A stretch of DNA of 64,000 nucleotides from an uncultured Candidatus Cenarchaeum sp. (GCA_958295735.1 OY282369.1:1906161-1970160), one strand, 5' to 3'; counted from the stretch's first letter, positions 35,890 to 44,090 are shown. The notes: a model not told the origin generated them from the sequence alone. Program-made: numbers and translations.

Positions 35890-35922
35890 ACGTTTTTTTA
35901 AAACGGCTAAAGGCAAATCGCG

Positions 35923-36504
35923 TTGATCGCCCCCTGGCCCCTCCTGATCGGGTTCGCGTTGCAGGTGCAGCAGACCGCGTTCACGCTCACGGACGAGTTC
36001 TACCTGATCGCCAGTTTTTACATCAACGTGGCAGCCATCGTCCTCACGGTGATACTGACGGTCATAGTCGTGCACTACCACAACAAGCAGCAGAGGGCGG
36101 CCGAGGAGTACTACATGAACGAGACGCTCAAGAACGCCCACGACATAGCCTCCACGTTCAAGGAGATCCTCAGGCGATCCCACGTGAGGGATCTCCGGCA
36201 GCCGTCGGAGGTGGAGCGGGCGACCTACTCGCTGGAAAGCTACTTCAAGAAGAACGTAGAGCGCATAAACAAGCTAGTGACCCACAGCGAGGCGTGCCTG
36301 GAGAGGTGGATCAGCCTGAAGATGTACCACCGGAACAACATGAACGACGCCATATCCGACCTGCACTGGCTGACGGCCGACTACTTTCCGGACGGCAAGT
36401 CGTTCAACACGAAAAAGCGCTCCTGGCCGGACCACTACGACGACCTGGTCGTAAAGGAGTCGAGGATATCCAAGATCGTCGATGCGTTGCCGGAGCCCAA
36501 ATAG
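35923..36504 (+). CDS. Hypothetical single-span membrane protein with cytoplasmic helical domain
   Basis: 193 residues. An N-terminal hydrophobic stretch (WPLLIGFALQV) and a clear transmembrane helix (NVAAIVLTVILTVIVVHYH) precede a charged helical domain of about 140 residues with TFKEILRRSHVRDLRQPSEV and ISKIVDALPE. No family recognised; similar small proteins are common in thaumarchaea. The TTG 35923 start is 25 nt downstream of TTTTTTTAAAACGG, the clearest TATA in the region. Confidence 0.7.
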   Translation: MIAPWPLLIGFALQVQQTAFTLTDEFYLIASFYINVAAIVLTVILTVIVVHYHNKQQRAAEEYYMNETLKNAHDIASTFKEILRRSHVRDLRQPSEVERATYSLESYFKKNVERINKLVTHSEACLERWISLKMYHRNNMNDAISDLHWLTADYFPDGKSFNTKKRSWPDHYDDLVVKESRISKIVDALPEPK

Positions 36505-36604
36505 CCGGCAGGCGCGCCCCTGCCCCCGCCTGCTCCGCGCCCGGGGCGGGGGCCCGGGCGCGCCCCGGTGGGAATCTTTTAAAGATCCTCCTCTGACGCC
36601 GGGC

Positions 36605-36841
36605 ATGGTAGAGGACATCGCCGTAAGGGAGGTAAGCCTCGAGCTGTCGCAGAGGCTGATCAACCTGGAGTTCAAGGTCGACTTGATCCTGAAAAAGATC
36701 GACAAGATTAGGGCCGTCCAGCCGGGCGACAGCAAGGACTACGGCTCCGCGAGGATCATGCCGGGCGGCTACGTCAGGAACAGGTGGCCGCTCCGAAGCG
36801 GCGCCGTCCCCGACGCGATCGACCCCACGGCGGAAAACTAG
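36605..36841 (+). CDS. Small hypothetical coiled-coil protein
   Basis: 78 residues. The segment VREVSLELSQRLINLEFKVD followed by LILKKIDKIRAVQ is an amphipathic helix likely to form a coiled coil; the rest is short and basic. No family recognised. The ATG 36605 is 25 nt from TCTTTTAAAGATC, a palindromic TATA-like element, which supports it as a real gene. Confidence 0.62.
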   Translation: MVEDIAVREVSLELSQRLINLEFKVDLILKKIDKIRAVQPGDSKDYGSARIMPGGYVRNRWPLRSGAVPDAIDPTAEN

Positions 36842-36874
36842 CGGGCCGGCGCCTTCCCCCTCCGCTGCCGGGGC

Positions 36875-37207
36875 GGGGGGGGGGGGGGCGCCGGGCGGCC
36901 CGCCGCAGGTTGCCCGCGGGATGCCGCGCGCCGACGCGCGGGCCGCGCCGGGCAGGCCGGATTCCGCGGTTGCGGCGCGCGGGGTTAGGCGTCCGGCGCC
37001 GGCGCTTCCTGCGATTCAAGAAGGCGGCCGACCTCGTCCCTGCGGCGCGCGGGGTTAGGCGTCCGGCGCCGGCGCTTCCTGCGATTCAAGAAGGCGGCCG
37101 ACCTCGTCCCTGCGGCGCGCGGGGCCGGCGGCCCCGCCCCGCAAGCGCGAATCCGAGTCGACGGAACAGTTTTCGCGCCTGCGGCTGGCGGGTGCGCGAC
37201 CTCGTAC
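36875..37207. repeat. Intergenic 70-bp tandem duplication and diverged element A copy
   Basis: A poly-G run lies near 36881. A 70-bp unit beginning TGCGGCGCGCGGGGTTAGGC is present twice in full (36971, 37041) and starts a third time at 37111. The third copy passes into an element A-like stretch (37136-37207) with GCGCGAATCCGAGTCGACGG, TTTTCGCGCCTGCGG and the end GCGCGACCTCGTAC. The 70-bp units themselves end in GCCGACCTCGTCC, an A-type end, so the duplication may have arisen from an A insertion. Confidence 0.65.
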
Positions 37208-37254
37208 CCGGCCGCAGGTGATCTGTTCATATACCGGCGCATCCCAACGCGCGC

Positions 37255-37614
37255 ATGGCACAGGAGGGGCAGGATCACATGCGCGAGCAGCGGATCCACG
37301 ACACGCCTTTCGTCCGCGCGGGACTCAAGCCCGCCCCCAAGGACGGCCGGGATGCGATGCAGAGGGTCGCGCAGTCGCTCTCGGACCTGATAGAATGCTA
37401 CATCCGCCTCATCGATCTGGACAACGAGGTCAGGGATCTGTTCGGCTACATAGCCGTGTCCAACCCCGAGAAAAAGCACATCTGCAACGAGTCCAGGGAG
37501 GTGGTGGTGCGCAAGTTCATCACGGAATACGTCAACTACGTCACCGAACTCACCGACACCCTCGAGAGGATCAGGTCCAGTTTCGGCCTCAACGACCCCC
37601 ACAGGGACAGATAG
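37255..37614 (+). CDS. Hypothetical small helical protein
   Basis: 119 residues with helices AMQRVAQSLSDLIECYIRLI and REVVVRKFITEYVNYVTELT plus DTLERIRSSFG. No family recognised. A TATA-like TTCATATACC at 37226-37235 lies 25 nt before ATG 37255, supporting the start. It has its own promoter and is followed by a convergent gene. Confidence 0.66.
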   Translation: MAQEGQDHMREQRIHDTPFVRAGLKPAPKDGRDAMQRVAQSLSDLIECYIRLIDLDNEVRDLFGYIAVSNPEKKHICNESREVVVRKFITEYVNYVTELTDTLERIRSSFGLNDPHRDR

Positions 37615-37749
37615 CCGCGCGGGCAGGGTTGCGGGCTTTTCCGCCGCTGGGCGCGCTAGTCGGGACTGCCCCGCGCCGTGCGGCCCAGGAGCGGGAGGAT
37701 CCCGCGAGGCGCGGCCTGTCGGGAGGCTGGGTTGCCGGCGCCAGCGCGA

Positions 37750-38289
37750 TCAGAATCCGAGGTCAAAGTCAAAGCCGCCTCCCCCGTCCATCCCGGAATC
37801 GACTCCCCCGTCCATCCCGCCCTCGTCGCCGGCGGAGCCAGCATCCGCGCCCTCGGGGATCTGGTCGGCCGGCACATAGTCCGTCATGGAGGAGCCCATC
37901 ATGCTGAACATCATGCTGAACATCATCATGTCCATCACGCCAAAGAACATCATCATGGGAAGCATCCCCCTGAACCCGTCCATCTGATCCTTCATCTTCT
38001 TCTTGTCGCCCGACTTGTAGACCTGCACCATCGTGTCCCAGCTCTGCTGCATCTCGTGGACGCTGCGCTCGAGCTCCTCGTCGCCCTTTTTCGTGGTGTG
38101 CAGCTCCACCTTCTTGCCGAGCCACGTCTTTTTTTCCTCGATCTTGATCAGCCCGCGCTTCTCGAGATCCTCCAGCGCCTTGTCGAGCTCCTCGGGGCTG
38201 ACCTTCGTCGCCTTCTGGATCTTGCCGAACTTTCTGGCTCCCCGCCTTATTGCGCCGAGCACCATGACATCGCTAGGCTCGCAGTCCAC
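37750..38289 (-). CDS. Winged-helix protein with Met-rich segment and Gly/Asp tail
   Basis: 179 residues. Residues 1-65 form a winged helix-turn-helix (VMVLGAIRRGARKFGKIQKA, SPEELDKALEDLEKRGLIKI). A helical middle part is followed by an unusual methionine-rich stretch (GMLPMMMFFGVMDMMMFSMM) that could be membrane-embedded or metal-binding, and a flexible Gly/Asp tail ending DFDLGF. It is probably a transcription regulator tethered to the membrane or oligomerized through the Met segment (inference). GTG 38289 is 26 nt from CCTATAAAATATTC. A C element lies just upstream of that TATA. Confidence 0.72.
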   Translation of the reverse strand: MDCEPSDVMVLGAIRRGARKFGKIQKATKVSPEELDKALEDLEKRGLIKIEEKKTWLGKKVELHTTKKGDEELERSVHEMQQSWDTMVQVYKSGDKKKMKDQMDGFRGMLPMMMFFGVMDMMMFSMMFSMMGSSMTDYVPADQIPEGADAGSAGDEGGMDGGVDSGMDGGGGFDFDLGF

Positions 38290-38333
38290 GCGCCCCTTCC
38301 GGGGCGGCTACCTATAAAATATTCGCCGCGCGG

Positions 38334-38414
38334 CAGTCCATCCCACAACTCGGATTTCAGGCGCGAAAAACCGCCCTGCCGAGGCCGCCGTGGGCGTGAT
38401 TGTGGGATGGACTG
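38334..38414 (+). mobile_element. Element C copy 1, MITE sharing ends with the IS at 14.4-15.8 kb
   Basis: The 81-bp element starts CAGTCCATCCCACAA and ends with its exact reverse complement. The right end read inwards is AGTCCATCCCACAATCACGC; the IS end reads AGTCTATCTCATAATCACGC, differing in three positions. CCGCGCGG flanks both sides (38326-38333 and 38415-38422), an 8-bp duplication equal in length to that of the IS. It has no coding capacity and probably was mobilized by that transposase type. Confidence 0.85.
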
Positions 38415-38422
38415 CCGCGCGG

Positions 38423-38957
38423 CGGCGCGCGGGGCCGCGCACCCGCCAGCCGCCTGCATGAAAACGATCCCGCTGATCCCCGTTGCGCGCCTGCGGGGCG
38501 GGGGCCGCCGGCCCCGCGCGCGGCGGCGCGCGGGGGCCGCGCACCCGCCGGCCTCGGGCGGGCGCCGGCGCCGCGGGCGGGGCGCGGGCGCCCACGGGCT
38601 GCGCAGCGCGGATGCGCCGGCGCCGCCCGCCGCGACGCGCCCCGCGCGCGAGATCCGTAGCATCATGCCGGCGCCGCCCCGCGCGCGCTCGCGTTCCCCG
38701 CGCATCCCGGCGCGCCGCCCCGCGCCGCGCGCCTCCGCCGATCCGGGTTCGCGCCCTGCGGGGGGCCGCCGGCCCCGCGCCGCGCCGGGCACGCGCTTGC
38801 TGCACGCGCCCTGCAGCCCCGGCACGAAATCGTCCGGCGACGCGCCGCCGGGCGCGGGTTTGATCGGGGCCAGGCGCACGCCCCTGATCGCGCACGGCCT
38901 GCGGCACAACACCGGCTTGGGGAACGAGAACAGCCGCGGGCACGGCCGCAAGATGCC
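38423..38957. other. GC-rich intergenic region with diverged A cores
   Basis: A diverged element A is recognisable at 38430-38503 (GCGCACCCGCC, GCATGAAAACGATCCCGCTG, GCGCGCCTGCGG). A shorter fragment with CTCCGCCGATCCGGGTTCGC lies near 38733. No gene is supportable. Confidence 0.5.
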
Positions 38958-39097
38958 GATGCTGCGTATGCGGTCAGCACCCCCCGCGCCGGCCGCGGCG
39001 CCCCGCGCCCAGGCCGGCTCGGGGCGGGGAGCCTCCCCGCCGCCGGCGTCGGTCCCGCGCCGGCCGCGGCGCCCCGCGCCCAGACCCGCCTTGCTGC

Positions 39098-39775
39098 TTA
39101 TTCGGCCGCGCCCTTGCCGCGCGCCCTCCGGGCCAGGACGCGCGCCGCGGAGCCGGGCATGCGCCCCATGGCCGCCGGGCCTCCCTTGATCTGCCCGCTT
39201 GTCTCGCGGAACACCACGGCGCAGCGCAGGGCGCGCCCCGGGGAGCTGTTGGCCGGTTCGACGCGAAGGTGTGCGCCTTCGACGTAGTAAGCAGCGCAGG
39301 GCGCGCCCCGGGGAGCTGTTGGCCGGCTCCGCCTCCGGTTGCTCCGGGAACGCGGGCAGGATCGGCACGGCCCCTTCGATCCCGGCGACGAGCTTTTCCA
39401 GCCGCTCGCCGCCCGAGTCCCGGTACCGGTCCGGCGCGCCTCCCAGCGCCACCTCCGCGGCCCGGCGCAGCCGCGCCGACGGCGCCCCGCCGTCGCGCAG
39501 CAGGACGGCCCCCGCGCACGCGCGCGGCAGGTCCCCGCCCAGCAGGCGCGCGTGCGGATGCGCCCCGCACACGTCCGCGACGTGCCCGGCGCCGCGCGGC
39601 CCGCGGGACCGGCAGTCCAGGCGCTTTCCGCCCGGATCGAACGCCCCGCGCGGGCGGCGGCCGCCCGCGGTCGCGCATCCCCCGTGCCCGCCCGCGTGCG
39701 CGTCGATCGCCCCCCTGCCCCTGCTCCTGTCGCATATGGCGAACTTGCTGGGGCCCGACTGGACGGCGCGGAGGC
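39098..39775 (-). pseudogene. Captured gene fragment inside the 950-bp element
   Basis: The minus strand has a frame with almost only G/C in third positions. It reads SKFAICDRSRGRGAIDAHAG, then GGKRLDCRSRG, AGHVADVCGAHPHARLLGGD and a helical ERLEKLVAGIEGAVPILPAF. No start codon exists before the inverted arm, so the 5-prime end is missing. A 70-bp insertion (36-bp direct repeat at 39221 and 39291 around 34 bp) shifts the frame; skipping it gives FRETSGQIKGGPAAMGRMPG and a stop TAA at 39098-39100. Cys/His spacing suggests a metal-binding protein, but no family is recognised. Confidence 0.5.
39221..39326. repeat. 36-bp direct repeat around a 34-bp hairpin
   Basis: GCAGCGCAGGGCGCGCCCCG continued by GGGAGCTGTTGGCCGG is repeated exactly at 39221-39256 and 39291-39326. 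The 34 bp between contain CGAAGGTGTGCGCCTTCG, a hairpin. The arrangement interrupts the captured reading frame. Confidence 0.8.
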
Positions 39776-39961
39776 TCCCAGCCCCGGGCCGGCCTGGGCG
39801 CGGGGCGCCGCGGCCGGCGGGGGACCGACGCCGGCGGCGCGGAGGCTCCCAGCCCCGGGCCGGCCTGGGCGCGGGGCGCCGCGGCCGGCGGGGGGGGGGG
39901 GTGCCGACCTCGTACGATGCTGCTCACAACATATTTAATACACTCGCGGAACAGCGCGGCA

Positions 39962-40459
39962 ATGTCATCTGACAGCGAGACGCTTGGCCAGATCGCGGCC
40001 AAGGTTGATGGGATCAGGGCAATACTAGACGAGAACAACGGAATGCTGAAGTACAACAAGGCAACGCTCACCGAGAACAACACAATCCTGAAGGAAAACA
40101 ACGAGATGCTGAAGTACAACAAGTCGACTATCGCCGAGAACAACGACATGCTGAAGTACAACAAGTCGACTCTCACCGAGAACAACACCCTCCTGAAGGA
40201 GAACAACGAGATGCTGAAGTACAACAAGGCAACGCTCACCGAGAACAACGACATGCTGAAGTACAACAAGTCGACTCTCACCGAGAACAACACCATCCTG
40301 AAGGAAAACAACGAGATGCTGAAGTACAACAAGTCGACTCTCACCGAGAACAACGACGTGCTGAAGTACAACAAGTCGACTCTCACCGAGAACAACACCA
40401 TCCTGAAGGAAAACAACAGCATGCTCACCGAGAACAACGCACTCCTCAAGAACCGATAG
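39962..40459 (+). CDS. Asn/Lys-rich heptad-repeat coiled-coil protein
   Basis: 165 residues. A short N-terminal helix (SSDSETLGQIAAKVDGIRAI) is followed by about 18 heptads of the forms ENNTILK, ENNEMLK and YNKSTLT with Leu or Ile at a fixed position, predicting a long continuous coiled coil. Base composition is strikingly AT-richer than the surroundings because AAC, AAG and GAG codons dominate. No family recognised; it could be structural or a tether. The ATG 39962 lies 27 nt from CATATTTAATAC. The gene begins 46 nt beyond the end of the 950-bp element, so its promoter abuts that insertion. Confidence 0.75.
   Translation: MSSDSETLGQIAAKVDGIRAILDENNGMLKYNKATLTENNTILKENNEMLKYNKSTIAENNDMLKYNKSTLTENNTLLKENNEMLKYNKATLTENNDMLKYNKSTLTENNTILKENNEMLKYNKSTLTENNDVLKYNKSTLTENNTILKENNSMLTENNALLKNR
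40021..40450 (+). repeat. 21-nt-based repeats encoding heptads
   Basis: Units such as GAGAACAACACCATCCTGAA and AAGTACAACAAGTCGACTCT alternate in blocks. Copies differ by few bases, consistent with expansion in multiples of 21 nt. Confidence 0.85.
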
Positions 40460-40704
40460 CGGGATTCCGCGTAGCATATTATGCCGCATTTTGTTTTATT
40501 TCTGCGATGACTCGCACGCCATCCAGCTTTCCGGGGCGGCGCCAATGCTCAGTTGGCGAAAACCGCTGGCAATCCGTCGGGCAGCTGGGCCCGTTTGCGG
40601 CCGCGGGGGCCGGGGAGGCGCGCGCCCGGCCCGGGGCAAAACCCGCGCCCGGCGCCGCGGCCCGCTTCGCGCGCGCCCGGCGCCGCGGCCTGGCCGCGTT
40701 CCCC

Positions 40705-41064
40705 CTACTCGGTCCTGCGGTAGATGACCTTGAACTCTTCCGCCAGCGTATACGAGAGGTTGAGCAGGTGGCACAGCTCCGTCATCGTTTTCTTGCCGTG
40801 GGCCAGCTGCCGAAGGAAGGTCAGCGCCTTCATGTCTGAATTGGGCTCCAGCGCCGCGTCGCCGTTCCAGGTGCCGAACGCGGCGCTGACCTCCAGGCAG
40901 AAGTTCATGACGAACCCCTCCTTGTCCCTTATGCGGTCCTTCGACTCGTGGACGCTCCAGAATATGCTGTCCTCGAGCAGCTCGAACTCGTTCTTCCTGT
41001 CCACCAAAAGCATCCCGAGCGCCCTGCTCCGCCTCCCCTCGTCGTACTGCTTGAGCATGGCCAA
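40705..41064 (-). CDS. Hypothetical helical protein
   Basis: 119 residues with RKNEFELLEDSIFWSVHESK, GFVMNFCLEVSAAFGTW, and LTFLRQLAHGKKTMTELCHL. No family recognised. The frame starts at TTG 41062-41064, 27 nt from ATTTAAGTG (41087-41095); an ATG two codons later is the alternative. Codon third positions and the promoter support a real gene. Confidence 0.65.
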   Translation of the reverse strand: MAMLKQYDEGRRSRALGMLLVDRKNEFELLEDSIFWSVHESKDRIRDKEGFVMNFCLEVSAAFGTWNGDAALEPNSDMKALTFLRQLAHGKKTMTELCHLLNLSYTLAEEFKVIYRRTE

Positions 41065-41111
41065 TGCCTCCTCCCGGCGCGAGACGATTTAAGTGATCCA
41101 TGGGCGCCCGC

Positions 41112-41203
41112 GTATGGGGCCACGTACCCGCCAGTCACGGGCGTGAAAACGACTTTGCTGATCCGGATTCGCGCCCGAGGAGTGGGGGGTGCTGACCTCA
41201 CAC
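41112..41203 (+). mobile_element. Element A copy 3
   Basis: The 92-bp element starts GTATGGGGCCACGTACCCGC and ends GTGCTGACCTCACAC. The internal stem is GGGCGTGAAA with TTCGCGCCC; the unmatched T/G would be a G-U pair in RNA. GCGCCCGC flanks it exactly (41104-41111 and 41204-41211). A second, diverged A core follows at 41226-41297 (GCGCGGATCCGGATCGGCGA, GCGCCCTCGCGACTGC). The element sits just upstream of the TATA for the gene ending at 40705. Confidence 0.87.
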
Positions 41204-41309
41204 GCGCCCGCGCACGGGGCAGGCGGCCCGCGCCCCGCGGGCGCGGATCCGGATCGGCGAAAGCGCCCTCGCGACTGCGGCCGGCGGGCGCGCGCCCCGC
41301 CCGCCCCCG

Positions 41310-42767
41310 CTAGGCCGCCCCGCCGCGCGGAGCCCCCCGCGGCCTGTCCGACATGATCCACGTGGCCCTTCCTCCGGCCCCGTCCTCCACGTCCACCCCC
41401 GCCGACCCCAGCTCGTCCCGTATGCGGTCCGCCTCGCCGTACATGCCCCGATCGCGCAGCGCCGCGCGCTCGCGCAGCGCCGCCTCTATCCTTTCCCTCT
41501 CCGGCCCGTCCGCGGCCGGCATGCGCAGCCCCAGCACCCCGAGCATCCTGTCGAACACCGGCAGCAGCGCGGCGGCCCTGGCGGCCGTCGCCCCGCCCTC
41601 CCCGCCGCGCAGGCCGGCGGACACCACCGACTGCAGGGCGCCCAGCGCCCCGCGCGTGTCCACGTCGTCCTCGATCGCCCTCGCGAACTCGCCCCAGAGG
41701 CGCCCCGCCTCCAGCGCCGCCTCCCTCCCCCCCGCGGCCGATCCCGATCCGGGGGGGCACTGCGCGAGCCTGTGGTGCGCGAGCCTGGTCCTGTCCCAGA
41801 GCGCCTCGTGCTCGGCCAGGAGATCCTCGGAATAGTCGATCGGCTTGGCGTACCCCGCGCCCAGGCAGAACAGCCTCACCACGCTGGGGCTCCACCTGGC
41901 CAGCAGGTCCCTCACGGCCTTCACGTTTCCCAGCGACTTTGACATCTTTTCGCCGCCCACCGTGACCATGCCGACGTGCATCCATATGCGGGCCAGGGGC
42001 ATCCCCGTGTGCGCCTCCGACTGCGCCATCTCGTTCTCGTGGTGGGGGAACACGAGATCCCTCCCGCCCCCGTGCACGTCGAAGCTCCCCCCGAGGTACT
42101 TTAGGCTCATCGCCGAGCACTCTATGTGCCATCCGGGCCGCCCCCTGCCCCACGGGCTGGGCCACGACGGCTCGCCGGAGGCGAACTTCCACAGGGCGAA
42201 GTCCAGCGGGCTGCGCTTGCCCTCGTCGACCTCCACCCTGGCGCCCGCCAGCAGCTCGTCCGGCCTCCTCCCGGAGAGGCGGCCGTAGCCGGGGGCCCGG
42301 CCCACCGAAAAGTACACCCCGTTCTTGGCGGCGTACGCGATCCCGCGGCCGGCGAGGCCCGCTATCATGTCCAGCATCTCCCCCACGTGCTCCGTGGCGG
42401 CGGGGTACCTGCTGGCCTTCTCCACGTTGAGGCGCCCGAAGCATTCGTGGTAGTCGGCGACGTACCTCGCGCTGACCTCGGCGGCGGACGCGCCCTCCTC
42501 GGCGGCCTTGGCGATTATCTTGTCGTCGACGTCCGTGAAGTTCTGCACGAGCTCCACCTCCGCCCCCGAGTCCTCGGCGTACCTGCGCAGCACGTCGAAC
42601 ACTATCACGGTCCTGGCGTGGCCTATGTGGGAATAGTCGTACGCGGTGATCCCGCACAGGTACATCCGGACGCGGGCCCCCCTCCCCACGCGGAGCTCCG
42701 CGGGGGCGCCCGTGAGCGTGTCCCTTACCCTCACCGCGCCGCCGACCTTCCGAGAGTCCGCGCCCAC
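41310..42767 (-). CDS. cysS: Cysteinyl-tRNA synthetase
   Basis: 485 residues. A class I synthetase with zinc ligand Cys38 in MYLCGITAYDYSHIGHARTV (HIGH at 47-50), further zinc-site residues in WHIECSAMS and VFPHHENEMAQSEA, and KMSKSLGN at about residue 273. The C-terminal helical domain ends GVDVEDGAGGRATWIM. It charges tRNA-Cys. The gene follows the Rieske gene by seven bases, so it belongs to a TPR-Rieske-cysS operon. GTG 42767 is used; GTG 42735 is possible. Confidence 0.96.
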   Translation of the reverse strand: MGADSRKVGGAVRVRDTLTGAPAELRVGRGARVRMYLCGITAYDYSHIGHARTVIVFDVLRRYAEDSGAEVELVQNFTDVDDKIIAKAAEEGASAAEVSARYVADYHECFGRLNVEKASRYPAATEHVGEMLDMIAGLAGRGIAYAAKNGVYFSVGRAPGYGRLSGRRPDELLAGARVEVDEGKRSPLDFALWKFASGEPSWPSPWGRGRPGWHIECSAMSLKYLGGSFDVHGGGRDLVFPHHENEMAQSEAHTGMPLARIWMHVGMVTVGGEKMSKSLGNVKAVRDLLARWSPSVVRLFCLGAGYAKPIDYSEDLLAEHEALWDRTRLAHHRLAQCPPGSGSAAGGREAALEAGRLWGEFARAIEDDVDTRGALGALQSVVSAGLRGGEGGATAARAAALLPVFDRMLGVLGLRMPAADGPERERIEAALRERAALRDRGMYGEADRIRDELGSAGVDVEDGAGGRATWIMSDRPRGAPRGGAA

Positions 42768-42774
42768 GCGGCGC

Positions 42775-43077
42775 TCACACGTCCACGTATATCCCGTCCT
42801 TCTTCTCCTCGACCCTGTACGTCCCGAGGCGCACCCCCTTCAGGTAGTCGAGCAGCTCGCCGGTCCTGTAGTCGTAGTGCCAAAAGTGGTGCGGGCACTC
42901 GATGACGCCGCCCTCCACCTTGCCGCACGCTATGGACTGCTTCTGGTGCGCGCACACGGCGTCGAGGGCGTGCCAGCCGCCGCTGTTCACCAGGGCGATC
43001 TTCCTGCCTGCCACCTCGAACTCCCCGCTGCCGCCCTTGGGGACATCGTCCCTGCCGGCCACCCTCGTCCAGGCCAC
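42775..43077 (-). CDS. Rieske-type [2Fe-2S] ferredoxin
   Basis: 100 residues. The soluble Rieske fold is indicated by CAHQKQSIACG (C-x-H ligands) and CPHHFWHYDYRTGEL (C-x2-H ligands). Small proteins of this kind transfer electrons to oxygenases, or serve nitrite reductase-like or biosynthetic enzymes. No transmembrane segment is present, so it is cytoplasmic and not a cytochrome bc subunit. GTG 43077 follows the TPR gene stop by 19 nt. Partner unknown. Confidence 0.9.
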   Translation of the reverse strand: MAWTRVAGRDDVPKGGSGEFEVAGRKIALVNSGGWHALDAVCAHQKQSIACGKVEGGVIECPHHFWHYDYRTGELLDYLKGVRLGTYRVEEKKDGIYVDV

Positions 43078-43096
43078 CGCCGCCCCGCCCGCCCGC

Positions 43097-44068
43097 TCAG
43101 CCGCCGCCGCGCCGCCCGGGGCGCTCCCACAGGGCGGGGTCGCACGCGGCGATCCTGCCGGCGACCTCGTCCCTCTGCCCCCCCCAGGCAGGATCGTCGA
43201 GCTCGGCGGCCTGGTCGGGGTCTATGGACACGGCCACGAACAGGGCCTCGGCGGCGGGCCCCTCCATGCCGGCCGCTTTCAGGATCCTGGCCTTGCAGAT
43301 CCAGTTGTACGGAGAGTTGGGCACCGCCTCGAGGGCCCTCTGGATCGACCTCATGGCGTCGCGGATCCGCCCGAGGCCCGCCAGGGCGTTGGCCCTGGCG
43401 CTCCACGCGTGGTCGCAGTCGGGATCTATCCTTATCCCCCTGTCCGCATCCGTCAGGGCCGCATCGTGCCTGCCCGTCACGCACATCTCGTCCGACCTGC
43501 ACGCCCACAGGCGGGGATCCTCGGGGTCGGCCTCGAGCATCCTGGTCATCACCTGCAGCGCCTTTTCGTGCATGCCCGCGTTGCTCATCACGTCAAAGGC
43601 CACCTCCAGCGTGTCCCGATCCTCGGGGGCGAGCACGAGTGCCTTTTCCACGAGCTCGACCGCCCTGTGCTTCCAGCCCCTCTTCCCCAGCATCCTGAGG
43701 CAGTTGGCCTTGTTGGTCATCGACACCGGGTCGTCGGGCGACAGGCGCATGGCCGCGGTGTAGTACCCGGTCGCCTTTTCGTGCATGCCCAGCGCCTCGT
43801 AGGCCAGGCCGGCCTTCACCACCACCTCGTGCTGGTCGGGGCTTATGCGCAGCGCGCGCCTGTACGCGCCGGCCGCCTTGCGGTACCTCCTCATGTCGTA
43901 CATGACGTCGCCCTTGTCCTCCCAGGCCTCCGGGCTGTCCGGCTCGCCCCTGAGGTTCTTCTCCGCCAGGGCGAGCGCGCCGTGCAGGTCCCCGTCGTCC
44001 AGCAGATCCTGGACGGCCTCCGCCTCGTCGCCCCGCGGCCCGCCGTCGTCCCACCTGCCTCCTAGCAA
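43097..44068 (-). CDS. TPR-repeat protein
   Basis: 323 residues built of about eight tetratricopeptide repeats, for example SPEAWEDKGDVMYDMRRYRK, AAGAYRRALRISPDQ, VVVKAGLAYEALGMHEKATG and DHAWSARANALAGLGRIRDA. It is likely a protein-interaction scaffold; the target is unknown. It is the first gene of an operon with a Rieske protein and cysS. TTG 44066-44068 lies 26 nt from the palindromic AACTTAAGTT, favouring this start. Confidence 0.87.
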   Translation of the reverse strand: MLGGRWDDGGPRGDEAEAVQDLLDDGDLHGALALAEKNLRGEPDSPEAWEDKGDVMYDMRRYRKAAGAYRRALRISPDQHEVVVKAGLAYEALGMHEKATGYYTAAMRLSPDDPVSMTNKANCLRMLGKRGWKHRAVELVEKALVLAPEDRDTLEVAFDVMSNAGMHEKALQVMTRMLEADPEDPRLWACRSDEMCVTGRHDAALTDADRGIRIDPDCDHAWSARANALAGLGRIRDAMRSIQRALEAVPNSPYNWICKARILKAAGMEGPAAEALFVAVSIDPDQAAELDDPAWGGQRDEVAGRIAACDPALWERPGRRGGG

Positions 44069-44090
44069 CGGCGCCCCTGCCCCTCCCCAT

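Larger units (their letters stand above)
38966..39915. mobile_element. 950-bp inverted-repeat element with element A ends and captured gene fragment
   Basis: It starts GTATGCGGTCAGCACCCCCC and ends GGTGCCGACCTCGTAC, matching element A ends. GATGCTGC is found exactly outside both ends (38958-38965 and 39916-39923). Each end continues as a GC-rich arm of about 110 bp, inverted relative to the other; the right arm contains an internal duplication of about 65 bp. The interior holds a gene fragment on the minus strand (39098-39775) but no transposase. It is therefore non-autonomous and resembles the gene-capturing MITEs known from plants (comparison only). Confidence 0.82.

Noticed and set aside
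38326-38348. A 23-bp perfect terminal inverted repeat of element C
   Set aside because: The outer 8 bp CCGCGCGG are self-complementary and better read as the target-site duplication; the true repeat is 15 bp.
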